From positions 2,312,397 through 2,376,396 of the forward strand of contig JALPQD010000076.1 of NCBI GenBank assembly GCA_023101885.1: 64,000 nt of DNA, given 5' to 3'. Below the pieces are notes generated by a model. That model saw nothing but the letters and a program-made list of their open reading frames with translations. It was not told the origin of the DNA and ran no database searches. Of the stretch, positions 1 through 10,859 are shown piece after piece; positions within the stretch are counted from its first letter, which is position 1, and every line of letters begins with the position of its first letter. Position numbers and translations under genes: made by a program. The stretch is from Typhlomys cinereus (lineage: Eukaryota; Chordata; Mammalia; Rodentia; Platacanthomyidae).

Positions 1-897
1 CTGATATTCTGTCTCCCTGTCCTGGCGCGTCTTCCTGACAGCCTGTCGTAGCCTGAGAGTGCCTCTTCCTGCTGGATACACTGAGCTTTCGTCTAATTAC
101 CGATACCCTTTCTTCACTAAAGAGGTTAGATTTCAACTGGACAGGTTTTTTAAAATCTTCTTTGTCCTCTGTTCCATCCTCAGCAACTGAAATGACATCA
201 GACTCATAGCAATCATTCAGTAAATATTTTTATATGAATTGGCGGTGCGTATCCTATTCCAACCTTGATTTTACTGGCTGATCTGACTTCCGTCTCTTGA
301 GTATTGTTGAAGTTGTAAGAACAGCCATGATTGTCACATTGGCAATGAAATTATGAATGGTGTCAGAGTCAACCTCAGTCTTTATTATTTTTCCTGTTCA
401 GGGTTCCTGCTCAGCTGTCCTCATCTTCATATGATAGGCTGTTTCCACATAGGAAATTGACAACCCACAGTAGGTAAAGGAAAAGCCCTTTGGGGAGTCT
501 GAGAGTCTTTGTGTCTGAATTCATATGTCACTCTGAGTGTTCACATCCCCTTGCAGATACAGAAATAGAAAACAAAACACGGATGCTAATTTTGGAGTAA
601 TACTTGCTTTGAAATGTAAGCTCCTTGCTCTTTCTTGGTCTCATACCCCTTATTAAGAGGCAATGGGCTTCGTTTGTAGCTTTTACTATGAAGTTATTCT
701 GGGAGACATTTGTGAATAAGTCAATTCATTTGCTTCATAAAGCAGCCACTATGTAGATGCATGGTGTTGGGGACCACTAGTTGGGGATGATCTGAAAAAG
801 CTGGAACTGGGATCCTGGTCTTTAAGTTTGGGTGGAATTTAGACCTGATTGTTAGCAAGCACAGTGTGAAATCTTTGAGATGTCCTGAGCACAGAAC
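1..897. other. Unique intronic sequence
   Basis: AT-rich, with no open frame of note and no repeat I can name. It ends where similarity to an ancient L1 3' region begins. Confidence 0.5.
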
Positions 898-1590
898 AAC
901 ATAGTCAACTGTGTATTTTTAATAACAGGCTTATTGAAGTATACTTCGTATACTTCTCATATTACTTGAGGTATACAGTAACTGTGTTTATTGACTTGTG
1001 CCGCTGTGGATGCAGTTCATTTTAGAACATTTAGAACACCCTCAAAAAAAAAAAAAAACTCTACCCATTTGTCATGCCAGATTCTCCTCCCTGTATCTGC
1101 TCAGCTCTAGACAGCTACCAATATCCTTTGTCTATATAGATTTACCTATTCTGGGCATTTCATACAACCGGAATGACATATACTGGCCAACTTCTTCATT
1201 CAGTGTATGACTTTCAGGGATCATCCATGTCATATTTCGTTTTTATTGACTAAAAGTATTCCAGTTTGTCTAGGTATATGACAGATTGTTTATCCACTCA
1301 CCAGAGGACGAATGTCCAGGTTGTTTCCATTGGGCAGTAGTGAATAGTGCCTCCTTCCTCCATGCACGTGCACATGTAGTGTTTGTGTGGAGCGGTGTTT
1401 ACGCTTCTGGCTGTATCCAGAACTGGAATTGCTGAATCATATGGGCACTTGGTACTTAAACATTTGAGAAGCTGCCAAACTGTTTTTTAAGTGGACTTAC
1501 CTACTCACCAGTAATCCAGGAGGGTTCCATGTTCACAGGTTCTTACCCAAACTTCCTATGTTCCTAGTGGGTAGAAAGTAATGTCTTGTT
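898..1590 (-). mobile_element. Ancient LINE-1 3' region (L1M type), first piece
   Basis: The + strand reads as the complement of a mammalian-wide L1 3' end. Landmarks are gcttattgaagtatacttc, the 'cctattctgggcatttcata' segment, 'attgactaaaagtattcca', 'tgtttatccactcacc' and 'ggaattgctgaatcatatgg', in the order expected for old L1M elements. It is highly diverged and has no coding capacity. It continues at 2080 after two SINE insertions. Confidence 0.75.
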
Positions 1591-1605
1591 GGTTCTTGTA
1601 ATAGT

Positions 1606-1914
1606 GGTGTGTGTGTGTGTGTGTTGTGTGTGTGTGTGTGTGTGTGTGTGTGTCTGTCTGTCTGTCTGTCTGTCTGTGTGTATCAGATGGCAGTGTATGT
1701 CCCTTAGTCCTCAAGGTTGACTTCGGGAACCATACTGGATTGGTTCTATCTCCTTTTTGCTTCACTCTGGGATCTCCTAGGCTCTGCCCACCAGGGTCAG
1801 AAGTGAAGGTTGCTTGCTGTTTCTACTGGAGTTTTTATGTGGGGTCTGGGATCTGAACACAGGACTTTCTGCTTGTGAGGCAGAGTCTTAATCCCTGAGC
1901 CATCTCTCTAACCC
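1606..1914 (-). mobile_element. tRNA-headed SINE, older subfamily
   Basis: Read on the minus strand it begins with a tRNA-like head (gctcagggattaag type, about 1870-1910), has a body of about 180 nt and ends in a (CA)n tail, seen on the + strand as (TG)n plus (TCTG)n at 1609-1680. The body ends with the 'cagtatggttcccgaagtca' segment that marks the older subfamily also seen at 5.5, 10.2, 41.0, 46.3 and 61.8 kb. Confidence 0.75.
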
Positions 1915-1944
1915 TTTTTGCAATTCTTGGGTCTCTTCCTCCCA

Positions 1945-2074
1945 CTTCCCACAGGTATGCTGGGATTGCAGAGGCTTGGCTACTGGATCCATATTTTACG
2001 TCTGGATATTTGAATTCTGGTCATCAGACTTGTGTGGCATGCCCTTTACCACTGTACCAGAATGACCCCAGCCC
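1945..2074 (-). mobile_element. B4-type SINE fragment
   Basis: This is the complement of a B1-like tail (gctgggattgcag) joined to an ID-like end (gccctttaccactgtacc), the arrangement of rodent B4. It is diverged and truncated, and sits directly against the SINE before it. Confidence 0.55.
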
Positions 2075-2079
2075 TCATT

Positions 2080-2311
2080 CTGGTTTAAGTTTGGGTTTCT
2101 CTAATGACTGAGGTTGTTCAATGATTTTTAATTTGCTTATATGTCATTTGTATACTGTTCTTAAGAAACATATATTCATATATTTGACCTACCTTAATTA
2201 GGTTGTCTTTTTATTATTAAGTTAGAGCAGTTTTTTATTCTTATATGCAAGTGTCTTACCAAATATATGATTCCCCAGACTTTTCTCCCCTTAAGTAAGT
2301 TGTCTCTTTCC
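2080..2311 (-). mobile_element. Ancient LINE-1 3' region, second piece
   Basis: It resumes the L1M order with 'gtttctctaatgactgaggt', 'aggttgtctttttattatta' and 'accaaatatatgattcccca', which follow the part at 898-1590 in L1M elements. This supports one ancestral insertion split by later SINEs. Confidence 0.7.
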
Positions 2312-2445
2312 TGTTTTGTTTTGTTTGGGGGACAGGGTCTCATGGACTTAGGCTGACCTAGAACTTGCTATGTTGCAATTAATGGCCTTGAACCCCTAAT
2401 CTTCCTGCCTCCACTTAATCTGGGCCCCAAAATTGTGATGCTTGA
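2312..2445 (-). mobile_element. B1 SINE
   Basis: On the + strand it reads as the complement of B1: gggacagggtctcatg, then 'gacctagaacttgctatgtt', then ccttgaacccctaatc and cttcctgcctcc. It is diverged, and L1-like sequence lies on both sides. Confidence 0.7.
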
Positions 2446-2901
2446 TAAATGATGGTGCTTTTCAGTATTCTCTTTTGCTTTTTTCAAACAATATCCAATG
2501 ATTAAACTGGATAAAACACATACCAGTTCTAATCAGACACCCGATAAAGAAAGAATGGAGGGGAAAAACATAAAATAAAACTAGTAAAAAACAAAAAGAT
2601 AAAAATAAAATTGCTTTCTTATAATCTCAGATCATTCATGATACATGATTATCTCATGATGACCTCACTTTCTGTTGGAGAGACTAGCCTAATCTGGTTG
2701 CCTCTTTGGCATAGTCATATCTGGTCTTGTGGCACATGTCTGACCGCTTGTTCTTTATCATGTGGCATAGTCCAGGTGCACGCTGGTGGATTTAAGAGTG
2801 TAAACTAAGGCTGATTAATATCCATATTTTAATTCCTCTTTGAATGTGATGTCATTTTTATTGATAGTGTTTAAAAAGTCCAGGCTAACAAAAAGGAAAC
2901 T

Positions 2902-3515
2902 TTTTTAATATATATTTTATATATTTATTTTTTTCTCCAATCATACAAGCTTAATAGGTACCCTGGTCCCTCCCTCCCTCCACTCCACCCCATTCCCCCT
3001 TGTATCCTCTCCCCTCTTTTCCCCTTCCTTTTACCCCCTCTCTCCTTCTCCCTGTGCCCTCCCCTTTCCCTCCTCCCATTCCCTGGAACATCCTTTTGTG
3101 TGAATGCCAAACTTCCCTCTGAGTCCTCCACTCTAGTGAGGTGTAAGGACTCAGTGGCATTGCCCAGAGCCCTTTCTTGGGTTCCTCTTTAGTATGGGAC
3201 CACTATTATGACTGCTGATCCCTTGCCTCTAAGGATCCTAGTGCCTATGATCCATGCTAGACTTTGGGGGGTCGTTGACATGTCAGTCATTGTGCAGGTC
3301 ATGCAAAGTCCGATTATGGCTACTGCGGCCCTAACTCGTGTGGAGTATCTTGCATATTGTTGACCTCTCCATCTTTAGGCTCTTACAATCTTACAACCCC
3401 CTCTTCTGCAAGTTTCCCTGAGCTTTAGGATGGGGAGAGATTTGACTGGTCTGGTTCCAGGTGATTAATGTAGGGTCTCTGATGTTCTGAATAATGGTTT
3501 GTTGTTGTTTTCAGT
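2902..3515 (-). mobile_element. LINE-1 3'-UTR-type retroposon with 14-bp TSD (copy A)
   Basis: A 614-bp insertion is flanked by perfect direct repeats ACAAAAAGGAAACT at 2888-2901 and 3516-3529. On the minus strand it ends in an A-rich tail. Its G-rich polypurine tract (complement of 2970-3085) resembles the tract in rodent L1 3' UTRs. It has no coding capacity. Two related copies, at 17.5 and 53.6 kb, end at nearly the same internal position. Confidence 0.85.
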
Positions 3516-3529
3516 ACAAAAAGGAAACT

Positions 3530-4379
3530 CTTATGGCATGTTAATGCTTGAGGGTTGGACAGAGCTGACGACAGGATGCCTGTCCTAAATCATGTCATGT
3601 AGGCACTGGACCTATTCCCTGCCTGGCAGATATATGTGTGGTGGCGTATGTAGGATTGTAGGGCAGTGTAATCATATTAGAAAAGGAGCCGAGGTCATCA
3701 TTTTATCATTAGATTCAGCAAATATTTCAGAACTCATCATTTGCCTATGTTCCTAAGTTGGAGCAAGTCTTGAATGATAAAATTTACAAAGGAACATCTT
3801 CACATCTCAGAATCTTGAGGTCAGAAAAAAATATAAATGATTCCACTTTTGAGTATGTAATGTCCTAGTGTTCTGAGTCTCAGGGTTCCGTCTACCTATG
3901 TGTAGTGTTTGGGGCTATGGGTGCTGGATGACTTACTATGTTTTTGTTGTTGTTATTTTTTGCTATTTGCACTTACTTTGCTATTGAACTGTAGTGTCAA
4001 GAGACATGCTGATTTTTCTTCCTGATGAGCTATGAAAGTTAATTCTACACTATTAGAAAGAAGAGGATGCTGAAAAGTCAGCAGCAATACAGGAAACATC
4101 TGCCAAGGATTCCTCCAGAGACTCAATGTAGATCCAGGAAAAGAAGCCAGGGTTTTTTTAAGCCAAGAATAACAAAGATTAGAATGCCAGCAAATTGTTT
4201 TAATATTTTTAATGGTTTAAAAGTAAATAATTACACACAAGTGAAGGACAGTGAAGCTGTCTTCTGCGACTGGCTTCTGGCGTCACTTAGGTCTGGATGG
4301 ACATGGACTGAAGACAGATGGTCTTGCAGTTGCCCTGCATGATGTCCATAAATTCATGACAAAATGGCTTGAAGAGAAA
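3530..4379. other. Unique intronic sequence
   Basis: I see no gene or nameable repeat. A short open frame runs from 4067 to 4342 (+) but has no splice-site or family support. Confidence 0.5.
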
Positions 4380-4600
4380 CAAGGGGCTTTATTGCTGGCT
4401 TACGATTGTCTGGTTACAGTTCTTAGTCCAACCTGGCAGGAGAGTCACACCAACACCAGGGACTGAGGGAACTGGCCTCATCTCCACTGGACTGCTGAGA
4501 GAGAGGTAAACTTCCCTCGCCAGACAGCATGTCTTATCTGAGTGTGCTGAAGAATACCAACCTCTGCAAACAGCTTCCTGCATCTTATGCACTTGCCCAG
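4380..4600 (-). repeat. Old interspersed rodent repeat, family unresolved
   Basis: Positions 4426-4477 match the complement of 50497-50549 over about 52 nt with roughly five differences (core ACACCAGGGACTGAGGGAAC). The segment supplies an AATAAA on the minus strand at 4388-4393. The exact ends are not visible. Confidence 0.6.
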
Positions 4601-5068
4601 GGCCTGTTCCCACCCACCGTGGGCTGGGTCTCCCCCATCAGACAGTCTCTTGACATGCTTGCTTAGGGCTTAACTCAATGTGCCCAGAGCTTACAAATGT
4701 GGCCAGAGCCTTCATTTGTAAAGTTAGTACCTATATCTAACTCTCACGGATGGTATTGCTACAAAATGCCAGAGAAGGTACAAGGGACGAGACCACTGTG
4801 TGTATATCGCAGCAGTCCTGTATCATGTGGGTCCCGGGGTCTCAGGGTTTCAGCAGGCCTTTGCCTTGTTCTGCCCCTTTGAATTAGACGGGGTTGAAGA
4901 GCTTCCAGGTGGAATGCATTGTTTGCTGGGCTACTTGTGTGGACCATTCAGATCCTGCACTCCAACTCAGTGCAGGGAAGGACTCTGGGAATGACTCTGG
5001 TTTCCCTTTTGGAATACATTTCATTCTTCGAAGCTGAGATGGCTTCTTAACCTTGCAGCAGCCTGCAG

Positions 5069-5218
5069 CTAACATTCTCCTTCAGAGATCACCACCTTGG
5101 AGATCAGAGTATTGGCTGCTTCAGTACCATTTGCTCTCTCAAAAATCAGTGAGTGGATCATCCTGCGGTACCAGCTTTCCAAGGGCCCGTGAGCAATGAG
5201 AGATAAGGACTCCTTAAA
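5069..5218 (-). other. Candidate minus-strand exon, 49 codons plus stop
   Basis: On the minus strand a good acceptor (catttttcttttcag) is followed at once by an open frame of 49 codons starting FKESLSLIAHGPLESWYRRM and ending in a stop at 5069. The peptide has a protein-like composition with little low complexity, and I find no match to the repeat families in this window. I do not recognise the protein. An alternative reading is an internal exon ending near a weak AAG|gtggtg donor. The nearest downstream AATAAA on this strand (4388-4393) lies inside an old repeat, so a terminal exon of about 850 nt is possible but unproven. It could equally be a chance frame behind a chance acceptor. Confidence 0.25.
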
Positions 5219-5470
5219 CTGAAAAGAAAAATGAGTGAGCCTGTGTGTTGTATGAACTTTTCCTGAGGAGACAAACAAATATCCCTTCACCCTGCAAAGG
5301 GCATCAGTGACTGATCAAGGAAATGATGTCATTCAAGGGCAGCTTGGTGAACAATGAGTTTAAGTAGAGTGACTAACAGAAGCGTGGGTGACAGATTGCT
5401 TATAGGAGCATGGACAACTTGCCAACAGTTATGTCACTGAAGAAAATATGTCTGCCAGCAACTCTTTTTT

Positions 5471-5477
5471 ATTTGGG

Positions 5478-5529
<52 letters not shown>

Positions 5530-5765
5530 CAGAGGGTACTATGTGTGCCTATGGAGGCCCAAGACTGACTTAGGGAATTAACCCTAAATTGTTCTACCTT
5601 CTCTTTGCTTTGCTCTGGAATTTCCCAGGCTCCACCTTCCCAGCGCCAGAAGTGCAGGCAATTGCTATTTCTGCTTGGCGTTTTTACATGGGATCTGGAA
5701 TCTGAACTTAGGTCCTTCAATTTGCGTTGTAGAGACTTAACCCTTGAGCCATCTCTCCAGCCCCC
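5471..5765 (-). mobile_element. tRNA-headed SINE, older subfamily
   Basis: Read on the minus strand: head ggggctggagagatggctca, body with a ccagaagtgcagg-type segment, then 'gggttaattccctaagtcag' and a tail of about 24 CA units (TG on the + strand, 5478-5527). The pol III A-box-like and B-box-like elements are decayed. Confidence 0.8.
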
Positions 5766-5769
5766 AGAG

Positions 5770-6779
5770 ACTCTTTACTGCTTATCATCAGAGAAGGCAA
5801 GGCCCCATGAACCCCCACTTACCTCCAGGACAGGCCGTTAATGAGTCAAATCTTGTACAAGTCTCCTTCCGGTGATTGTAGTTGCTGAGAGTTCAAGGGG
5901 ACAATGACCATGTTCTGTTTAGGGGACAGTGTTCTACAGTAAAAAGGACATTAAGTAGATAAAAGTTGTTTTGAATTCTACTAGGGCATTTCTCCCTCTA
6001 GAGCCTTTCAGTGGATGGTATTCTGAGGTGATGTGACGGTTGCCCAAACCACACAATAGCTATTCCAACCTACATCCTGCAATGTTTCCTATATGGCAGC
6101 ATCTAAAAGCTGAACATTATTTCTGGCTATGGCCGGTCAGATTTACTTGTGTCAAACTTGAACACAGAACAGAATTAAGTGGAGAGACAGATGAAATAGT
6201 CAGAACCTCAGTTACCTGCCTGATTGGCAAGGAAGTTGGTCCTGGGGCCTGTCACAATTACTTGCCTCCCCGGTGGCCTCGGTGGGCTGGAGCTGGGAGT
6301 CCCTGTGAGGACAGCTCACCTGAGTGTGATGGGAGCAGCAGTTTGCATGGTAACCTGCTCTGTACTGGAGTTGGGGCTCACAGGCACCGTCCTCGGCCGT
6401 TCTTCTAGCTCTTCCATTGATTTAGTACCCTAGTTCCTGTATGGTGTTAATGGCTAGTGCCAATACCCGGCATGGCTTCCGTTGTCTGCCTCTGAACTCT
6501 GATATATGTATCCTTACTCGGGACAAGTATGAAGGAGTTGGGGAGGGAAGTGCACTAGTCCTTGCAAGTTGGGAAATGCCATGTGGGGTTCTCCCTTCCC
6601 TCAGGTCATCTGCATTGCATACACGGAAGGCTCTTCCTTTACACAGGGAGAAAATCATCCAGTGAGCGCAATCTGTGTCCCAGTCACTCTGGTGTGAGTC
6701 CTCTGCATCTTTTCTGTCACTCACTTTATCTCCTTTAGTCATCCCTCATGGTCAGTTCTTGCTGCTTTTTTAAAAATTT
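5770..6779. other. Unique intronic sequence, locally GC-rich
   Basis: The portion at 6230-6410 is GC-rich with a few CpGs and open frames of 69-122 codons, but I recognise no product or splice pattern. Confidence 0.45.
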
Positions 6780-7111
6780 TGCATATATGTGCATGATTGC
6801 ATGTGCATGTGTGTATATGAATGTATGCATTGGAGGCATGCATGTGTGTGAAAACCAGAGGATGAGGTCAGGTGTCATTCTCAGGAATGGTGTGCACCTC
6901 CTGACATGGTCTCTCACTGGCCTGGACCTCACCAGTAGATCTGACTAGATCATCTGACCAGTGAACCTCAGGATCCTTCTGTCTCTACATTTCCAGCACA
7001 GGATTTACAGCCTGCTGTCACTATGCCCAGCATTTTTATATTTGCTCTCAAGACTGAACTCAAATCTTCATGACCACTAAGCAAGAGCTTCACCACCTAA
7101 GCCCTCTCATT
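6780..7111 (-). mobile_element. B4 SINE
   Basis: The + strand shows the complement of a B4: a degenerate TG tail, aaaaccagaggatgaggtca, 'ggtctctcactggcctggac', a 'ttccagcacaggatttacag' segment and a decayed ID-like end 'gcaagagcttcaccacctaa'. Confidence 0.75.
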
Positions 7112-7299
7112 CTCCAACTTCTTTCTTCTTCATTGTTTTAGCCTTCAACCAGCTCTATCCTGGGCCTCTGCTAAGACTTTACCTATCTCCTCTTACTAAC
7201 TGCTCCTTGAAAGCCCCATAGGGTCAGATTAGATACCAGGGCCCTGTGCAGTATTGAGTGCTGGAACTGGGGCAGAGGTCCTGGCTTTGGCAATCCAAA

Positions 7300-7591
7300 T
7301 CATAAGTGCCTTTACATGAAACAGCCTTATCAAGATACAATCCACATGCCAAACAATCCAGACATTTAGGTGTAGAACTCAATATTTTGTAATTAACTCA
7401 CAAATATCACAATTAATTTTAGACTATTTTTATCACCTCAGAAAGAAGCTTTGTTTGTACTTTCATAGCCCCGCCTTCCTCAGCCACTTAACTTTTTATC
7501 TCTCTATTCTTAGCATCTTACATAAATAGAATCCTGTAACCTGTGGTAAAGGAGCTTTTTGTGATTGACATTCTTCAGTTAGTACAGTGTT
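7300..7591 (-). mobile_element. Ancient LINE-1 3' region, left part
   Basis: It matches the order of old L1M 3' ends: 'cttatcaagatacaatccac', then 'cacaatcaattttagac'-like sequence, then 'tacataaatagaatcctgta'. It is interrupted by the 7592-8232 insertion and continues at 8395. Confidence 0.7.
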
Positions 7592-8232
7592 TTATTTTTT
7601 TCTCTTTATTTTTTGAAATGTTCGCATACTAAGAGAATGAGTTTATGTCTTTGCCTGCCTCCCCCTCCTCTCTTAAGCCTCTTCTCAGTTCACCAATCTA
7701 GTCATCTCCCTCTTGCTCTCATGTTCCTCTGCATGTGTGGAACACAGGATTCTCTTTGGGACCCCTGTATTAGCAAGAGTTGGGGCTTCTGTGGTAGTTG
7801 AAGCAGTCCTCCCGGGGAGAGGGGGGTCCTACATGTGGGAAAGCTCTGCTTCTTTGTCTGGTACCCGCCCCCAAAGATTTTCTCAGAGTGCAATTGTTTC
7901 TCTGGAGATTCTCACTGGTCTATGGAGGAATGCTGATGTTTCAGCATCAAGTAGAGCTAGTAGAGGTAGAGCTCACTGCAATGTTTCTAGATGCGCAGCC
8001 CTGTCATGACTGACATACCATGGCAGGCAGTACTTCTCCCCTCCTGTAGCCTCTTGCAATTTTGCAGCCCCTATTCCACCAGGTTCCCTGGGCCTTGGGA
8101 TGGGGAATGATTTTGATGGCTCGATTAGGGCCAAGCATTCCACAGTTGCCCATATGCTTCACTTTGGCCAGTTGTGGTATTCTGCATCTCTGCTCTCCCA
8201 TTGCAGTAGGATGGATATTGGTTGAGTGCTGA
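7592..8232 (-). mobile_element. Rodent LINE-1 3'-UTR-type segment
   Basis: It starts with a T-rich tract (an A-tail on the minus strand) and ends in the block 'ttccctgggccttgggatgg', then gccaagcattccacag, then tttggccagttgtgg, which is shared with 28.43-28.6 and 47.25-47.35 kb. It has no coding capacity. It sits inside an older L1. Confidence 0.65.
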
Positions 8233-8264
8233 AAGCTTTTTATCTAAAGATGTAATAAGAAATG

Positions 8265-8350
8265 TGATAGGGTCATAGCTCAGTGAGTAGAGCACCAGCC
8301 TCATATTAAAGAGGTTCTGGGTTGAAAATCCAATACTCCCTACACCTGGG
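8265..8350 (+). mobile_element. ID-like SINE fragment
   Basis: It has a tRNA-like head, 'tcatagctcagtgagtagag' followed by agcaccagcctc, and a B-box-like gggttgaaaatcc. It is short and diverged, and is not a functional tRNA. Confidence 0.5.
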
Positions 8351-8394
8351 TGGCATCAGACAGTCTTGGAAAACCAGCAGAACGTTTTTGTGAT

Positions 8395-8700
8395 CCTTCC
8401 ATGTCATCATGCATCAGGGCTTCATTGCTTGCTATAGATGAATCATATGCCACTGTACGGACATAGCATCTCTTGTTTATCCATTGGTCAGTTGATGATT
8501 CCTATCTTTTCTTGGATGTAATAAATAATGCTTCTATGGACGTCCATAAATAGGTTTTGTGTGGGCATGTGTTTTCATTTCTGCCAGGTATGTGCCCAGT
8601 AGTGCAGCTTCTGGGTTCTTTTCTATTCCTACTAGCAGTGTTTGGGGCTCTGATTTTCCCAGGTCCTCACTACTGCTGGTTTTTATGTGACTTTCTATTG
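8395..8700 (-). mobile_element. Ancient LINE-1 3' region, right part
   Basis: It continues the element of 7300-7591: gatccttccatgtcatcatg, 'tgtttatccattggtcagtt', gtgtgggcatgtgttttcat. Together they show an old L1 split by a younger insertion. Confidence 0.7.
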
Positions 8701-9249
8701 CAATGTGACATATGATGTCCTGTGATGCTCAGGTTCTGACCATTGTGTTGGGTGTGTAAGTAGCATCTTGCTTTGGGGGGCATGGCTCTGAATTCCTGCT
8801 GCAATGTCCTTTTCTACTGAGTGGCCATTTCAGTTTAGTTTCCCCTTCTTCCTGGACAGCAGTAGCTGGTCCTTCTTATTTCCAGGGAGTCGTTCCTTGG
8901 GGTGCACCCCCCCAGAACTTTTCTAAAGTGCTATCTTGTCCTAGACATCACTGACCAATGCTCTTGGGAGGTTCCCATCTCCCAAAGTGGATGTCTTCAC
9001 CTGGGCTACATGGAAACACTTCATGATTGACCTTAGCCTGGGTTTTGTGTGTTGGTGTTTTTACATCCAGCATAAAGCTGTGTACTTTGACACTTCTGAC
9101 CTTTCCTTTCTGCAGTTAACCTGTTTCATGGAGACACTTTCCGTCCACACTAGCTCAAAAAGGTTTTGCTTGTGCTCCTATAGCACTTAGTGTATGATAC
9201 AATGCTTTACTTTGTATTAGTAAACAATACTTTTAGTCTTTGTCTAAGT

Positions 9250-10010
9250 ATACCACAAAAGCATATGGCAGAGATCATACATTAAAAATACATGTTTCTT
9301 TCTCATTACCTGACCAAGAAACCATTCCTTATTAATGCTGTTGAAGATCTCTATATACCTAAGATCATCTTTCTCTTTCCTCTTCCAGTTAGCTATCGTT
9401 TATTGATTTCCTTCAGCATTCTTACCTTTCTGTGCCCATACATTGCTTCCACATGCTCCACATCCACATATATATGTATGAAATTGTGTATTACTTTCAA
9501 ACAATACCTTTTTCTGTTCACAATTGTTTAGTTTTAGTTCATTCACATATCACAAATGCATTCATTTTCATTATTATGTAACGTTCGTTTGAATGAATAT
9601 TATTGCAATGTATTTTATTATTCTCCTGTCAATAGATATTTGGCTTGTTACCAGACTTGGGTTATGATATACAGTGGCAGTTACAAAAATAATAAATGCC
9701 TCAGTGTGCAAATGTTTTTCTAGTGAATAATTCTTGGATGTAGAATTGCTTAGTAGTAGAGAACAAACATTTTTTAACTTCACTAAATAATGCAAAATTA
9801 TATCCTTTTAGCAAATTGCCAAGGGTTTATAAAAGGTGCCTTAAATTTGCATTCTTTCCAAGACCTTGTATTTTTAGTAATTTTTTAATGGTTGCCAGAA
9901 TTGCAAATGTGAAGTGACATTTCCTGGTTCCGATTTTATATCCATTACTTTCTAAAGAGATGCCAATCTTTATCATTGGCAATGGGTTGATGCCTTAGAG
10001 TCTTCAATTC
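9250..10010 (-). mobile_element. Ancient LINE-1 3' region
   Basis: Landmarks in L1M order are 'attattattctcctgtcaat', 'ggatgtagaattgcttagta', 'ggttgccagaattgcaaatg' and a final segment near 'gagatgccaatcttta'. It is strongly diverged. A short related fragment lies near 11125-11210. Confidence 0.6.
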
Positions 10011-10147
10011 CATGTTAATTTGGCTACAGAAGGCTTCTTTTAGTTATCATTTGCCTGTCACATTCTTTTCCATCCTTACCCACTGGACTTTCTGCATTCC
10101 TTTTAAACATTTAGCTAGAGTTTGTTTTTTGCTAGAAGATCTGTATA

Positions 10148-10376
10148 GGGCTGGGAAGATGACTTGGGAGTGCCATGCAAGGAAAAGAATCTGAGTTTGA
10201 ATCCTAGATCCCATGTAAAAGTGTCTGGCAGAATATGGTGGCAACCTGTGATTCTGGTCCTGCAAGGCGGAGTCTGGAAAGCCCCAGAGCACAGTGATAA
10301 GGAGGAAAAACAATCCAGGATGATCCTTGATGTCACCTTTGAGTTTCCACAGCACAGACATTCAAGTGCCATCTTG

Positions 10377-10411
<35 letters not shown>
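10148..10411 (+). mobile_element. tRNA-headed SINE, older subfamily
   Basis: The head is gggctgggaagatgacttgg, followed by a B-box-like gagtttgaatcct, the older-type body 'ccaggatgatccttgatgtc' and a CA tail. The tail has grown into a compound microsatellite. Confidence 0.75.
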
Positions 10412-10414
<3 letters not shown>

Positions 10415-10459
10415 ACCACCACCACCACCACCATCACCACCACCAACAACAACAATAAC
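10380..10459 (+). repeat. Compound microsatellite (CA)n(CCA)n(CAA)n
   Basis: A CA run of about 16 units passes into CCA and then CAA triplets, all at the 3' tail of the preceding SINE. Confidence 0.9.
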
Positions 10460-10755
10460 AGGAAAAGATCTGTATAACTATAGAATTCTACACATCTGTA
10501 CAGGGGCTATGCTGATTGTTGCTGTTTGAGGTGGGTAGAGAAGGGAAGAGATGAATTTGTTTCTAGCCATGATATTGAGTAGCCTTTCAAAATAGCCCTG
10601 GGATTCTTGTTCTCTGCATAGCCTGAGACTAGAGCTACATTAGATTTGCACCACTAGATTCTGTTATATAGTATAACTGACCTATGAAAAAAGAAGATCA
10701 CTTGAGTGGGCCTGAAATACCACATAAAATCATATAAATCTGGGTTTAAGGAGCC

Positions 10756-10850
10756 TGTGGAATATAACTCAGTGGTAGAGTACATGCGCAGTATGTTCAA
10801 GTCTCTGGGTTACTTCCTCTCAGTACTATCCATCAGTCAACCAATCTGGC
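10756..10850 (+). mobile_element. ID-like SINE
   Basis: The head is 'aatataactcagtggtagag' followed by tacatgcgcagtatg and gttcaagtctctggg, then a decayed 3' end. It resembles rodent ID elements. Confidence 0.55.
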
Positions 10851-10859
10851 TTGAAAAAT

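Noticed and set aside
4389..5218. A complete antisense terminal exon with its own poly(A) site
   Set aside because: The AATAAA lies within an old repeat and the 3' extent is unsupported, so only the 150-bp open part is kept as a candidate.
8265..8350. tRNA gene-like sequence
   Set aside because: It has the ID SINE pattern and cannot form a complete tRNA as far as I can see.
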